Shown: positions 18,008 to 26,660, counted from the first letter of the stretch. The stretch is DNA of 32,957 bases from Pseudomonadota bacterium (GCA_022563195.1 JADFNV010000030.1:1-32957); one strand, 5' to 3'. The notes: a model not told the origin generated them from the letters alone. Translations and numbers: made by a program.

Positions 18008-18985
18008 TCAGGTCCGTGACATCTGCAATGCGCAGTAGGCAGCGCCAAGCAAGCCGGGTTGCGAATGCAGGATCAGCTGCGTCGGAATACGCTTCATCAA
18101 CGACCGGTAGCGCCCTTTATTTTCAAAGCCCGATCGGAAGCGACTGCTGAGAATCAGCTGTGGATAACGGCGGGCGATACCGCCGGCAATGAATATGCCG
18201 TTACTCGCGCCAAGCGTCAGGGCAACATCCCCGGCAACCTGGCCAAGAATTTCAAAGAATAAATGCACTGCCTCAACCGCGCGCGAATCGCTGTTGTCAC
18301 CTGCTTTGGTAAAGATTTCGGGCGCCGACAGAGGCGGGGTTTCTTCGCCCTGTATTCGCGACAATGCCCAATGGATATTTTCAAGACCAGGCCCCGAAAC
18401 GAGTCGCTCCGACGTCACGCGGTCAAAGCGCTCACGCAAAGCCACAAGAATATCGAGCTGTACCTGGGTCTCGGGCGCAAAGCCACTGTGACCCGCCTCG
18501 CTTGCAATCGGAATATACAGGTCGCCATGTTTGCGCAGCCCAGCAGTACCTAGCCCGGTACCAGGTCCGACGATCCCGATCGTATAATGTTCCTCGGCGA
18601 GCATTCCGGGTTCGGGCGCACCGATCGGCGCACAGTCTGCGCCGGTGAGAAATGGAATCGAGTAAGCGATCGCCTCGAAATCATTGAGCAGACGCACCTT
18701 GGGGTTTGCAAAGTCCTCGACAAGTTGATCTGCCGAGATGCTCCAGGAGCTATTGGTGAATCGCACGTGCTGGTCAATAACCGGACCCGCGGCGGCGAGG
18801 CAAATTAGGTCGGGTGTCGGCGCGCCAATCGTGCTGATGTAATGCCTGATAGCCAGGTCGGCCGAAGCAAACCGATTGCATCGCAATTCCAGATACTCGG
18901 AGAAACCGGGTACTTCACTGCCAGCCAGCGCGAAGCGCGCATTGGTACCGCCGAGATCACCGATTAAGAGACACGCGCCGGCCAT
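18008..18985 (-). CDS. glk: Glucokinase
   Basis: A 325-residue glucokinase of the bacterial Glk family (non-ROK type), which phosphorylates glucose with ATP to glucose 6-phosphate in the cytoplasm. Seen: phosphate-1 motif LIGDLGGTNARFAL at the N-terminus, a CLAAAGPV turn, the catalytic Asp in LLNDFEAIAYSIPFL, GPGTGLGTAGL, and the EAGHSGFAP motif. Length matches the family (about 320). The ATG start codes for MAGACLL. It is downstream of a small lipoprotein gene on the same strand (74 bases) and apparently not in an operon with other sugar genes. Confidence 0.92.
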   Translation of the reverse strand: MAGACLLIGDLGGTNARFALAGSEVPGFSEYLELRCNRFASADLAIRHYISTIGAPTPDLICLAAAGPVIDQHVRFTNSSWSISADQLVEDFANPKVRLLNDFEAIAYSIPFLTGADCAPIGAPEPGMLAEEHYTIGIVGPGTGLGTAGLRKHGDLYIPIASEAGHSGFAPETQVQLDILVALRERFDRVTSERLVSGPGLENIHWALSRIQGEETPPLSAPEIFTKAGDNSDSRAVEAVHLFFEILGQVAGDVALTLGASNGIFIAGGIARRYPQLILSSRFRSGFENKGRYRSLMKRIPTQLILHSQPGLLGAAYCALQMSRT

Positions 18986-19059
18986 CGATCGCCCTGCCTG
19001 TGAGAGATAATCCTATGCTCTCATATGCGCGGGTGGGCCGCAGCGCCTTTGAATTCGAC

Positions 19060-19323
19060 CTAACGGCCGGTCATCATCAAGCGAAACGTAGCTCTGTTTA
19101 TGCAGGTGCAGCGTTTGGTGAAATAACTCTCTACACAATAACCTATTTGTCCATTCGGACACTGAATGCCATTTCGTGCCTTGCGCCTCAATTGCGCACG
19201 CTCGCGACTTTCAACCGCTGACCAATCACCTGAAAACATTGCCTGTGTTTCAAGTTCTTGCATTGTCGGTCGGGCCGCACAACCGGCCACAAACAATATA
19301 GCGAGAATACCCAAGATTTTCAT
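19060..19323 (-). CDS. Small Cys-rich lipoprotein
   Basis: An 87-residue predicted lipoprotein. The start at 19323 is chosen because it gives a signal peptide with lipobox FVAGC (Cys15) and has GGAGA about 9 bases upstream; a longer frame to 19410 adds a basic, implausible leader. The mature part has four more Cys in a short C-terminal cluster (CPNGQIGYCVESYFTKRCTC), which suggests disulfides in the periplasm. I do not recognise the family. It lies 74 bases upstream of glk on the same strand and 210 bases downstream of a CRP-type site. Confidence 0.65.
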   Translation of the reverse strand: MKILGILAILFVAGCAARPTMQELETQAMFSGDWSAVESRERAQLRRKARNGIQCPNGQIGYCVESYFTKRCTCINRATFRLMMTGR

Positions 19324-19655
19324 AACCCGTCTCTCCACGTCCTTTTTGACGACTATCGACGGTTCCTTGGTACTGCGAATACAGCGTGACTTCGGTGAAG
19401 CAGTCCGCAATTAATTTTTACTATTTTTTTCCCGCGTGCGGCATGTATTTTGGCAACAATGGCAAGTGTTATTCACATAAGACACTGAATCGTTGTGGAG
19501 AAAAAACAACGCCCGGATGAAAAACGTAAATCTGTGACCTCCGTCACACAATCTGTTGTTGAGTTGTTGGTTTTTTACCAATCTGCGCAGTGATTGGCGT
19601 GTCTGACACTCCTGATGCCCTGTAGTTACGACGGCATTGATTCCCGCAAGAGTCT
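19324..19655. other. Intergenic region between the lrp-like gene and the lipoprotein gene
   Basis: I see no convincing gene in these 332 bases. They contain the CRP-type site at 19533-19548 and T-rich tracts near 19415-19430 and 19570. It is probably the leader and promoter region of the small lipoprotein gene plus the 3' untranslated end of the Lrp-type regulator. Confidence 0.5.
19533..19548. promoter_or_regulatory. CRP-type binding site
   Basis: TGTGACCTCCGTCACA is an exact TGTGA-N6-TCACA match to the CRP/Vfr core consensus. It lies about 210 bases upstream of the lipoprotein-glk genes and about 108 bases past the end of the Lrp-type gene. The target would most likely be the lipoprotein gene, and perhaps glk behind it, but the distance is longer than usual. 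Confidence 0.5.
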
Positions 19656-20123
19656 CTACTGCATCTGCAACGGTAGCGCTGTCGTGAACTTGACTCGGCG
19701 CAGCACGAACGTGGAACTGGCCGATCGCACCGTCGCGTGCTTGAGGATCTGCGCGTTGAGAAACTGGTTGTAGGCGTCCATGTCCCGGACGACGACGTGG
19801 AGTACATAGTCGCGCTCACCGGATACGGAGAAACACTCGGTGACTTCGGGCAACCGCGCCACATGGCCCTCGAAGTCCTGCCTGTTTTCATCGGTGTGTT
19901 CCGTCATCGCGACCGACAGCAGCACCTGGATATGAAAACCGGCGAGTTGCGGGTTCAGTAGTGCAACCTCGCGCTCAATCAAGCCACTTTCTTCAAAGTC
20001 GCGAATGCGACGCCAGCAAGACGTCCGCGACATGCCGGCGACCTCGGCAAGTTCGCTCTGGCTGCGCGTCGTATCGCTCTGCAATGCATTCAGCAGGCGT
20101 AGATCGGCTTGTGACAGCTTCAT
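19656..20123 (-). CDS. Lrp/AsnC-family transcriptional regulator
   Basis: A 155-residue regulator. Residues 1-60 form the helix-turn-helix (LSQADLRLLNALQSD ... SELAEVAGMSRTSCWRRIRDFEESG), and the rest is the RAM/AsnC ligand-binding domain (VALLNPQLAGFHIQVLLSV ... VTECFSVSGERDYVLHVVVRDMDAYNQFL). It is divergent from the HPPD operon with 138 AT-rich bases between, so it probably controls tyrosine catabolism in response to an amino acid or aromatic pathway compound. A near-perfect inverted repeat just before its own start suggests autoregulation. The ATG start has no strong Shine-Dalgarno. Confidence 0.9.
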   Translation of the reverse strand: MKLSQADLRLLNALQSDTTRSQSELAEVAGMSRTSCWRRIRDFEESGLIEREVALLNPQLAGFHIQVLLSVAMTEHTDENRQDFEGHVARLPEVTECFSVSGERDYVLHVVVRDMDAYNQFLNAQILKHATVRSASSTFVLRRVKFTTALPLQMQ

Positions 20124-20128
20124 TGAAC

Positions 20129-20156
20129 CAATATTGTCATATTACCGATAATATTG
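20129..20156. promoter_or_regulatory. Inverted repeat, probable Lrp/AsnC operator
   Basis: CAATATTGTC and GATAATATTG form 10-bp arms with one mismatch around an 8-base spacer. The AT-rich symmetric site ends 6 bases from the start codon of the Lrp-type gene, so binding would block its translation-initiation or promoter region. Two direct copies of ATATTTGA further along (about 20190-20212) may be additional contacts on the HPPD side. Confidence 0.55.
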
Positions 20157-20261
20157 CATTATTTATTTCATTTTTACGCATAAATAGACCATATTTGAAC
20201 ACATATTTGAGATAATTCGCGCATACTGTTTAGAAGATATGCCACAGTTCAGGAGCCGCAC

Positions 20262-21350
20262 ATGTCTGATCTATTCGACAATCCGATGGGGCTGGATGGA
20301 TTCGAGTTCGTTGAGTTCGCTTCACCCGAACCGGGCATCCTCGAACCCGTATTTCACCTTCTCGGTTTCGAGGCCGTCGCTCGCCATCGTTCAAAGAGCG
20401 TCACACTCTACCGACAGGGCCAAATCAACTTCATTCTTAATGAAGAGCCCAATAGCTGTGCCGCGTACTTCGCAAAGGAACACGGCCCGAGTGCCTGCGG
20501 AATGGCGTTTCGCGTCAAAGACGCCCAACTCGCCTATACGAGGGCGATCGAACTCGGCGCACAACCCATTGACATTCCCACGGGTCCGATGGAACTACGC
20601 CTGCCAGCAATCAAAGGCATCGGTGGCGCACCGCTGTACCTGATCGATCGCTACAAACCCGGCAGTACGATTTACGACATCGACTTTGAGTTTTTCGATG
20701 GCGTCGAACGTCACCCGCAAGGCTGTGGATTTGATGAAATCGATCACCTGACGCACAACGTCTATCGGGGCCGTATGGATTTTTGGACCGATTTCTACGA
20801 GAGACTGTTCAACTTCCGCGAAATCCGATATTTCGATATCAAGGGCGCACACACGGGGCTATTCTCGAAAGCGTTGACGGCCCCGGATGGTCGCATCCGG
20901 ATTCCTCTGAACGAGGACGCGTCACAGGGTATCGGGCAGATTGAAGAATTCCTGATGTCCTATAACGGCGAAGGCATTCAGCACATCGCATTGAGCTGCG
21001 ATGACCTGTTGGCGTGCTGGGACCGGCTCAAGGAACGCGGCTTGAAGTTCATGGCACCGCCACCCGACGCCTACTATGAGATGCTCGAAGATCGGATTCC
21101 GGGGCATGGCGAGCCCATCGATGAATTGCAGCTGCGGGGTATCCTCGTCGATGGCTCGACCGAAGGTGATGAGCCACGACTTTTGCTGCAAATCTTCTCA
21201 GAGAATATGATCGGACCCGTGTTTTTTGAATTCATTCAACGCAAGAAAGACGAAGGTTTCGGAGAAGGAAACTTCAAGGCATTGTTTGAGTCGATTGAGC
21301 GCGAGCAAATGTCGCGCGGAGTCGTAGGCAAGCAAGCGGAGGCCAAGTAA
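20262..21350 (+). CDS. hppD: 4-hydroxyphenylpyruvate dioxygenase
   Basis: A 362-residue non-haem iron dioxygenase that converts 4-hydroxyphenylpyruvate to homogentisate in tyrosine degradation. It has two VOC-type halves. The iron ligands fit the family exactly: His162 (DHLTHNV), His241 (IQHIALS) and Glu323 (FFEFIQRK). The C-terminal [15 protein letters not shown] gate helix is present. Length and spacing match bacterial HPPD (about 357). AGGAG lies 6 bases before the ATG. It is divergent from an Lrp/AsnC regulator and its stop overlaps the next start (TAATG), so it leads a four-gene operon. Confidence 0.96.
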   Translation: MSDLFDNPMGLDGFEFVEFASPEPGILEPVFHLLGFEAVARHRSKSVTLYRQGQINFILNEEPNSCAAYFAKEHGPSACGMAFRVKDAQLAYTRAIELGAQPIDIPTGPMELRLPAIKGIGGAPLYLIDRYKPGSTIYDIDFEFFDGVERHPQGCGFDEIDHLTHNVYRGRMDFWTDFYERLFNFREIRYFDIKGAHTGLFSKALTAPDGRIRIPLNEDASQGIGQIEEFLMSYNGEGIQHIALSCDDLLACWDRLKERGLKFMAPPPDAYYEMLEDRIPGHGEPIDELQLRGILVDGSTEGDEPRLLLQIFSENMIGPVFFEFIQRKKDEGFGEGNFKALFESIEREQMSRGVVGKQAEAK

Positions 21351-21889
21351 TGCTTAAGCGAATTCATCACGTCGCCTATCGCTGTAAGGATGCCAGGGAA
21401 ACCGTGGAATTCTACGAGCGCGTACTCAAGACGGAATTCCTGCTCGCCATTGCGGAGGACCAGGTTCCCTCGACTAAGGAGCCGGATCCCTACATGCATG
21501 TATTCCTGGATGCCGGCATGGGCAACGTCCTGGCTTTTTTCGAATTGCCGACTCGACCCGAGATGGACCGTGACCACAATACACCGGTGTGGGTGCAGCA
21601 CATCGCGTTTGAGGTCGACGACTACGATGCCTTACTCGCCGCCAAGACCCATATCGAGGGCGAAGGCATCGATGTCGTGGGGCCCATCGATCACGGCATA
21701 TTTCAGTCCATTTATTTCTTCGACCCGAACGGGCATCGGCTTGAACTCGTTGCGAATACACAGACGCAGGAACAACTCGATGAGCTCAAGCGCGTCGCTC
21801 CGGCCATGCTTGCCGAATGGAGCGAAACCAAGAAAGCACCCAAGCACGCTGCCTGGCTGCACGAACTCGAATTCCGGGGCACGGAATAG
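21350..21889 (+). CDS. VOC-superfamily (glyoxalase/dioxygenase-like) protein in the HPPD operon
   Basis: A 179-residue vicinal-oxygen-chelate protein with two beta-alpha-beta-beta-beta modules. Potential metal ligands are seen in the right places: His7 (RIHHVAY), His84 (VQHIAFEVDD) and Glu132 (GHRLELVAN). It is inserted between hppD and the fumarylacetoacetase gene with overlaps on both sides (TAATG, TAGTG). Many such proteins are annotated only as glyoxalases; its position in the pathway suggests it acts on a homogentisate- or maleylacetoacetate-related compound, but there is no direct evidence. Confidence 0.85.
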   Translation: MLKRIHHVAYRCKDARETVEFYERVLKTEFLLAIAEDQVPSTKEPDPYMHVFLDAGMGNVLAFFELPTRPEMDRDHNTPVWVQHIAFEVDDYDALLAAKTHIEGEGIDVVGPIDHGIFQSIYFFDPNGHRLELVANTQTQEQLDELKRVAPAMLAEWSETKKAPKHAAWLHELEFRGTE

Positions 21890-22896
21890 TGAAGCTCGCA
21901 ACTCTCAAAGACGGCCGCAACGGCCGGCTCGTCGTCGTATCTCGTGACCTGACGCGTTGCCTTGACGCGAGCGATGTCGCTGCAACCCTGCAGGCGGCGC
22001 TCGACGACTGGTCCGGTGTCGGTCCAGCTTTGCAGGCACTGGCGGCGGATCTCGAATCGGATTCTAAAGGCGATGCGTTCGACCAATCCGCCTGTGAGTC
22101 ACCTTTGCCGCGCGCCTACCAGTGGGCCGATGGCTCAGCCTACGTCAATCACGTCGAACTGGTTCGTAAAGCGCGCGGCGCCGAGATCCCAGAGAGTTTC
22201 TGGACTGATCCGCTCATGTATCAGGGCGGTTCGGATTCTTTCCTGGGCCCCCGAGACGATATCCCGATAGGCGATGTGGCCTGGGGTATCGACTTCGAAG
22301 CCGAGGTTGCCGTCATCACCGACGACGTGCCCATGGGCGTGAGCTCAGACGACGCCGGACAGCATATTCAACTGATCATGCTCGTCAACGACGTGTCACT
22401 GAGGAACCTGATTCCCGGTGAGCTCGGCAAAGGCTTCGGTTTTTTCCAATCAAAGCCGTCGAGTGCTTTCTCGCCGGTCGCCGTGACTCCGGACGAACTC
22501 GGCGACGCCTGGCAGGACAACAAGGTGCATTTACCGCTGTTATCAACGCTGAATGACCAGCTATTCGGCAAGCCCGAGGCTGGCATCGACATGACCTTTG
22601 ACTTCGGTAAGCTGCTCGCTCATGCCGCGAAGACCAGGCCACTCGTTGCCGGTACGATTGTCGGTTCCGGCACCGTTTCGAACAAACTCGACGGCGGCAT
22701 GGGTAAACCGATCGCCGATGGTGGCGTCGGCTACTCCTGTATCGCCGAAATGAGAACGATCGAAACAATTCAATCGGGCTCAGCACAAACATCGTTTATG
22801 CGATTCGGCGATCGCATACGAATAGAGATGCGCGATGACGATAACGAATCCATATTCGGTGTGATCGATCAAACCGTCGTGAAATACGAAGGCTAG
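21889..22896 (+). CDS. fahA: Fumarylacetoacetate hydrolase family protein
   Basis: A 335-residue FAH-family hydrolase, the last step of tyrosine breakdown (fumarylacetoacetate to fumarate and acetoacetate). The start chosen is the GTG overlapping the VOC stop (TAGTG), which gives the usual N-terminus VKLATLKDGRNGRL; a longer frame from 21817 lies inside the VOC gene. Metal-binding acidic residues are seen: Glu137 and Glu139 in GIDFEAEVAVI and Asp168 in LVNDVSLR. YQGGSDSFLGP and the GSGTVSN loop near the C-terminus are family features. It is the shorter bacterial type related to FAH-like hydrolases, so the substrate call rests on the operon with hppD and maiA. Confidence 0.9.
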   Translation: MKLATLKDGRNGRLVVVSRDLTRCLDASDVAATLQAALDDWSGVGPALQALAADLESDSKGDAFDQSACESPLPRAYQWADGSAYVNHVELVRKARGAEIPESFWTDPLMYQGGSDSFLGPRDDIPIGDVAWGIDFEAEVAVITDDVPMGVSSDDAGQHIQLIMLVNDVSLRNLIPGELGKGFGFFQSKPSSAFSPVAVTPDELGDAWQDNKVHLPLLSTLNDQLFGKPEAGIDMTFDFGKLLAHAAKTRPLVAGTIVGSGTVSNKLDGGMGKPIADGGVGYSCIAEMRTIETIQSGSAQTSFMRFGDRIRIEMRDDDNESIFGVIDQTVVKYEG

Positions 22897-22903
22897 ATAA
22901 AAC

Positions 22904-23554
22904 GTGGCGATAAAGCTCTATAGCTACTGGCGCTCGTCTGCGGCATACCGAGTTCGGCTGGCGTTGAACCTGAAAGGCCTCGAGTTCGAGACGATCTCGG
23001 TGTCTCTGGCGCCGGGTAAATCTGAGCACCGCCAGGACGACTACCGAAGTCGCAATCCGCAAATGCTGGTGCCGTTCCTCGAGGATGGCGAATTCGGCGT
23101 TGGTCAGTCCCAGGCAATCCTCGAATTTCTGGAGGAGACCTACCCCGAGCCCGCGCTGCTGCCGAGCTCCGCCGAACAGCGTGCTGCCGTGCGTTCGTTT
23201 AGCAGCTCGATCTGCTGCGATGTCCACCCGCTCAACAACCTGCGCGTCTTGCTGTATCTGCAAGGCGAACTCGACGTCACGGATGAACAACGCAACACCT
23301 GGTACGCACACTGGATTCAAGAAGGGTTTCGTGCGGCCGAGATTACTGCGATTGAGAATGCGGACAATGGGCCTTTTGTATTCGGTGCGTCCGTGACGCT
23401 CGCCGACACCTGCCTGATCCCGCAAATTTATAACGCGCGGCGCTTCGACGTACCGCTGGCTGACTTCCCACAGCTCGTCGCAATCGAAACGCATTGCAAT
23501 AGCTTGCAGGCCTTCGCAGACGCCCTTCCGGAAAACCAGCCGGATTGCGTGTAG
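22904..23554 (+). CDS. maiA: Maleylacetoacetate isomerase (zeta-class GST)
   Basis: A 216-residue zeta-class glutathione S-transferase that isomerises maleylacetoacetate to fumarylacetoacetate. The N-terminal thioredoxin fold carries the zeta motif YWRSSAAYRVRLAL (residues 8-21; Ser11/Ser12 are the catalytic pair) and the glutathione-binding LVPFLEDGEFGVGQSQAILEFLEE segment; the C-terminal helical domain has HPLNNLRVLLYLQ and the LADTCLIPQIYNARRFD motif. GTG start, 7 bases after the FAH stop. It completes the operon; the kinase gene that follows is on the other strand and converges 5 bases away. Confidence 0.94.
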   Translation: MAIKLYSYWRSSAAYRVRLALNLKGLEFETISVSLAPGKSEHRQDDYRSRNPQMLVPFLEDGEFGVGQSQAILEFLEETYPEPALLPSSAEQRAAVRSFSSSICCDVHPLNNLRVLLYLQGELDVTDEQRNTWYAHWIQEGFRAAEITAIENADNGPFVFGASVTLADTCLIPQIYNARRFDVPLADFPQLVAIETHCNSLQAFADALPENQPDCV

Positions 23555-23559
23555 CAGCG

Positions 23560-24462
23560 TTATTCCTTGTAATGCGCCGACACCACCTGGTGGTCTTGCC
23601 CGAGTTCCAGTCGCACATCGGCACTCGTGGCAAGTGATTTCAGGTTTTGCCTGGTAATCCGTTCATAGTGCTGAATAAAACGCTCGATCTGTGATTTAGT
23701 CATCACACGGGCCTCTCGTGCACTCGTGGAAGCCGCCAGTTTCTCTTCCTGCTCCGTTCGCCACCGAAGCACACAGTCGAAATCGGGCGCCGACATGAAC
23801 ACCAGGGCGTCGAGCCTCTCGAAGAGCGGCGCATACACGTCTTGCAGCTGATGATTGACGTAGCGGCGCCAGAATCCACTCGGGTCCTCGCTTGTCTCCA
23901 GGTCGTTAATCGGGATCAACAGTTCGTCATCCGGTACGGACTCGGAACCGACACACCAGCCTTCGAAAATGACCAGATCGACCGGGTCACTGACCTGGGT
24001 CCATTCTGATTCGGCAAACCGGTCGTCGGTAGATTTGTCGAACCGGGGCACGAGCAAGCTCTGACCTTGTTTGAATGTCTTGAGTGACTCGATCACAGCA
24101 AGCCCCAACTCAATATCGTGCGTGCCAGGTACACCACGCGTGCCCAACAGAGGATGAACATCCTGGGCCAGTGCTTGCCGCTGTACCCGGGTCAGGTACA
24201 GATCGTCCATCGACAGGACCACCGTGATTCGATCATGCTCGAACGCCAGGACCTCCAGGATGAAGTCGGCCAGGGTCGATTTACCGGTTCCCTGCGCACC
24301 GTTGATGCCCAATACGAAAGGAACGCTACCCTGCCTGTCTGCTAGCCGTTGCTCCACCCATAAGCAAAGTGGTTCGTAAAACTCGGTTGCCGTACGAACA
24401 AATGATGCCGGAAGTCGATGTTTGTCCAGAAAAGCTGTCATCATTTCGTTCGGTATGGTCAT
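23560..24462 (-). CDS. P-loop kinase, D-glycerate 3-kinase family
   Basis: A 300-residue kinase of the family containing plant and yeast D-glycerate 3-kinase and related bacterial P-loop kinases. Walker A is GINGAQGTGKST (52-63); SMDDLYLT carries the catalytic Asp pair; GTRGVPGTHD and VPRFDKSTDDR are family-specific, as are VIFEGWCVG and the long helix with WRRYVNHQLQ. The most likely reaction is glycerate plus ATP to 3-phosphoglycerate, but the related kinases include others, so the substrate is inferred. No other glycerate-pathway gene is nearby. It converges with maiA (5 bases between stops). Confidence 0.82.
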   Translation of the reverse strand: MTIPNEMMTAFLDKHRLPASFVRTATEFYEPLCLWVEQRLADRQGSVPFVLGINGAQGTGKSTLADFILEVLAFEHDRITVVLSMDDLYLTRVQRQALAQDVHPLLGTRGVPGTHDIELGLAVIESLKTFKQGQSLLVPRFDKSTDDRFAESEWTQVSDPVDLVIFEGWCVGSESVPDDELLIPINDLETSEDPSGFWRRYVNHQLQDVYAPLFERLDALVFMSAPDFDCVLRWRTEQEEKLAASTSAREARVMTKSQIERFIQHYERITRQNLKSLATSADVRLELGQDHQVVSAHYKE

Positions 24463-24910
24463 ACATTTCTACTCTCGCGGTCAATTGAAACCTGCGCGTC
24501 GAGCACGGCCATGAAGTTGCGCTTCCGGTAATGCCTCGCCGAGAGCCTCGGTGTAGCCGTATGGAACACCGGCAAACTGATCCCACGGACCCCCCCGAGG
24601 GCAGCCTCGAGAAGGTGCTCTGCGCGTTGCTCCGGCGTCCAGTCGATTCGGTGCAGCGATCGGCCATGAAAAGGTTAGCATGAGTGTTTTGTTCCAGCGG
24701 CGATTCAATCATTGGGAACTGGCCTTCTACCGACACGCACAGGGGCTATATTCACAACAGAGCTGGAATTCATTAAACCAGGCGAACGTTCAGGGTCTCA
24801 TCAGCACCGGCCCTTTCGCATGTACTAGTGAATGTTGGGCTGGCAGAAAATATAGTTTCGGCGAAGAGTTCGTAAGGCATGTTGATGCCGAGTATTCGAA
24901 AAAATAGATT
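24463..24910. other. Gap between the kinase gene and the DUF2341 gene
   Basis: No convincing gene. A minus-strand frame (24481-24708) ends 18 bases before the kinase start; its tail (WDQFAGVPYGYTEALGEALPEA) reads like protein, so it could be the remnant of a truncated gene. A plus-strand frame (24680-24907, 75 codons) has AAAAGG before its ATG but no recognisable content. Neither is strong enough to call. Confidence 0.4.
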
Positions 24911-24927
24911 CAGATTAATTTAATCTG
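24905..24927 (-). terminator. Possible terminator of the DUF2341 gene
   Basis: CAGATTAA-T-TTAATCTG (24911-24927) is a perfect 17-base palindrome; reading on the minus strand it is followed 6 bases later by a T-run. It lies 23 bases after the stop of the DUF2341 gene. The stem is AT-rich, so a weak terminator is the best reading; it could also be a protein-binding site. Confidence 0.4.
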
Positions 24928-24949
24928 GACTGGTCGCTTGTGGCCCGGC

Positions 24950-26521
24950 TCACAGCATCTTCACCGAGAGCATTATGGCCCAGACTGCATTAGCATTGAT
25001 GTCCAACTGGGCATTGGCCACGTTGCCATCACCGGCGTCTACGCTCGAACTCCCGCCCGTGTAGCTCGCGACGTCGCCGTCCGCTGTATCCGAAAAGAAC
25101 GCAGCTCCATCCACGGCGGTAAAGATCGCTTGCTCCTCCGCTGCCGTGCAAACAGCCGCCGTACACTCGGCAACCGAGTTGTCTGCCTGAATGGTTCCCG
25201 CCTGATACTGGAATGCCGCGACTAGTACATCGCGTATGGTGACATCGCTACGGGCAATATCCGCGTTGTTTATGTAGAGCAGGAATTTGAATTCCACACC
25301 GCTCGGAACTGTCACGCCGGTCGGAATCGGCGTGCCATCAGGCCAGAAAGCGCGCTTGATGATGTTGAGAGGGAACAGAGTCTGCGGTCCCATAGTGTAA
25401 AAGTTGTCGGGGTCGGATTGGTTGTTGTGTTCGGTGCTAATCCACCCATCGGACCGCATGATGTTGGAGACGCGAATCTCGTCCATCCTGCCGTCGAACC
25501 ACCGGTCGTTCCTGTCGGCGTTGCCGCCGTAATACCAGTCGTCCAAAGTGGCACCCACAGTCCAGTTCGCCGAGTTATCAGCGAAGTCGAATGTTCTTGA
25601 AACACCGTCAGTAAAAAGATCGTGGTCCTGGCCTGGAACTCGTTGCCATCTCCAGACTACATGGTGCCATTGGCCAGCGACGAATCCGTGCAGGCTCGTC
25701 CCGCTCCAGGTCTCACCTCCCGGGTCTCCGGCATTCGTATACATGAAGAAGTTGTCGTCGGCGCGCCATGCGTGTTCCATCCCTCTGCCCCCCGAGAACC
25801 GCAAACTATGCACCATGATGAGGTAGTACGTAGACGGAGGGGGCACAGCCACGAAATTGGCCCAAAACTCAAGCGTTCCTTCGTCCGTTGTGCCGTCCAG
25901 GCTAGCGGAATCATAGACCCTGATTTGGTCCAGCGCGTCCGCCCTCACGAAATTCAGGCCCTTGCCGATTCGGGCGTCCACCGAGTTGCCAGCGCCCATA
26001 CTGAAGGTCTGCCCGTGGTTCCCACTTCCTGTGCTGTCGTTCAGCTCGTCGAGCGTTCCGTTCGGTGTCTCCTTCAGGTGCAGAACCTGGACGTAGTTGG
26101 CGTCCCAAACGTTGAGCACGTCCTGTTGACTGCCGACTGTGGTGTTGCCGTAGTACATGTAGATGTCGGTATCAACGGAGGCGGAGACGGCGGGCACATT
26201 TACCCAAGCCACCAGCTCGCCGGTCCCCGGATCGAAGAACTCAATTTCGTGGGAGATCTTGGTTGTCTCGTCCGATAAAGTGAACAGGATGTCGTCGCCG
26301 TCGATTTGAGCACTTGCCGCCAGCTCGGCATCCGTTGCGAGGTTGATGAGAACGGGGAAGCCAGTGAGGTTCGCGTCGACCTGATTAAAGTCGATAGTGA
26401 TTTGCTTGCGGAACCGCCAGTCCGTGTCGTACCAGGCCGCGTCGGCGGGAGATATGCCAAAGCCCAGACCAACCATCGCCAGCACCGGCAGAACATACAG
26501 AAATCTTGAAAACGCTTTCAT
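24950..26521 (-). CDS. Secreted DUF2341 / LamG-domain protein
   Basis: A 523-residue exported protein. A signal peptide (residues 1-28, ending ADA) precedes the DUF2341 start AWYDTDWRFRKQITI, a beta-sandwich module with FPVLINLATDAELAA and IYMYYGN. Residues about 150-375 form a concanavalin/LamG-like jellyroll (LEFWANF, WHHVVWRW, FDGRMDEIRVSN). The last 140 residues are a separate beta-rich domain with a CTAAVCTAAEEQ pair of cysteines. Such proteins are surface or secreted carbohydrate- or protein-binding factors; no catalytic motif is visible. It stands alone and its 5' side runs into an insertion-sequence end (26588-26660), so its original promoter may have been replaced. Confidence 0.85.
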   Translation of the reverse strand: MKAFSRFLYVLPVLAMVGLGFGISPADAAWYDTDWRFRKQITIDFNQVDANLTGFPVLINLATDAELAASAQIDGDDILFTLSDETTKISHEIEFFDPGTGELVAWVNVPAVSASVDTDIYMYYGNTTVGSQQDVLNVWDANYVQVLHLKETPNGTLDELNDSTGSGNHGQTFSMGAGNSVDARIGKGLNFVRADALDQIRVYDSASLDGTTDEGTLEFWANFVAVPPPSTYYLIMVHSLRFSGGRGMEHAWRADDNFFMYTNAGDPGGETWSGTSLHGFVAGQWHHVVWRWQRVPGQDHDLFTDGVSRTFDFADNSANWTVGATLDDWYYGGNADRNDRWFDGRMDEIRVSNIMRSDGWISTEHNNQSDPDNFYTMGPQTLFPLNIIKRAFWPDGTPIPTGVTVPSGVEFKFLLYINNADIARSDVTIRDVLVAAFQYQAGTIQADNSVAECTAAVCTAAEEQAIFTAVDGAAFFSDTADGDVASYTGGSSSVDAGDGNVANAQLDINANAVWAIMLSVKML

Positions 26522-26587
26522 GCTGCTCGTCTAGGTATAGCCGCAATCTGGCGATCGTGGGGTCCTTCGGGGAGTCATCCTTGGCTT

Positions 26588-26660
26588 CTTCTTCGTCATA
26601 AGACACCTCCTGGCGAATTATTGCGCACATTTAAAGGTGTCCACCAAACTGGGTAAGACA
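26588..26660 (-). mobile_element. Orphan left end of an insertion sequence (inverted copy)
   Basis: Read on the minus strand, a tip starting TGTCTTACCCAG leads into GTTTGGTGGACACCTTTAA, a leader with AGGAGGTGTCTT, and an ATG followed by three Lys-type codons (ATGACGAAGAAG); it then runs into unrelated sequence. The same segment occurs at 28077-28150 in the opposite orientation. It is the terminal inverted repeat plus ribosome site and first codons of a transposase gene, without the rest of the element. It points into the DUF2341 gene and could supply a promoter or ribosome site to it. Confidence 0.7.

Noticed and set aside
19547..19600. Similarity between T-rich stretches near 19570 and 27880
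   Set aside because: Only short matching words around a T-run; too weak to call a repeat.
24680..24907. 75-codon plus-strand frame with AAAAGG before its ATG
   Set aside because: No recognisable protein content and no neighbours supporting it.
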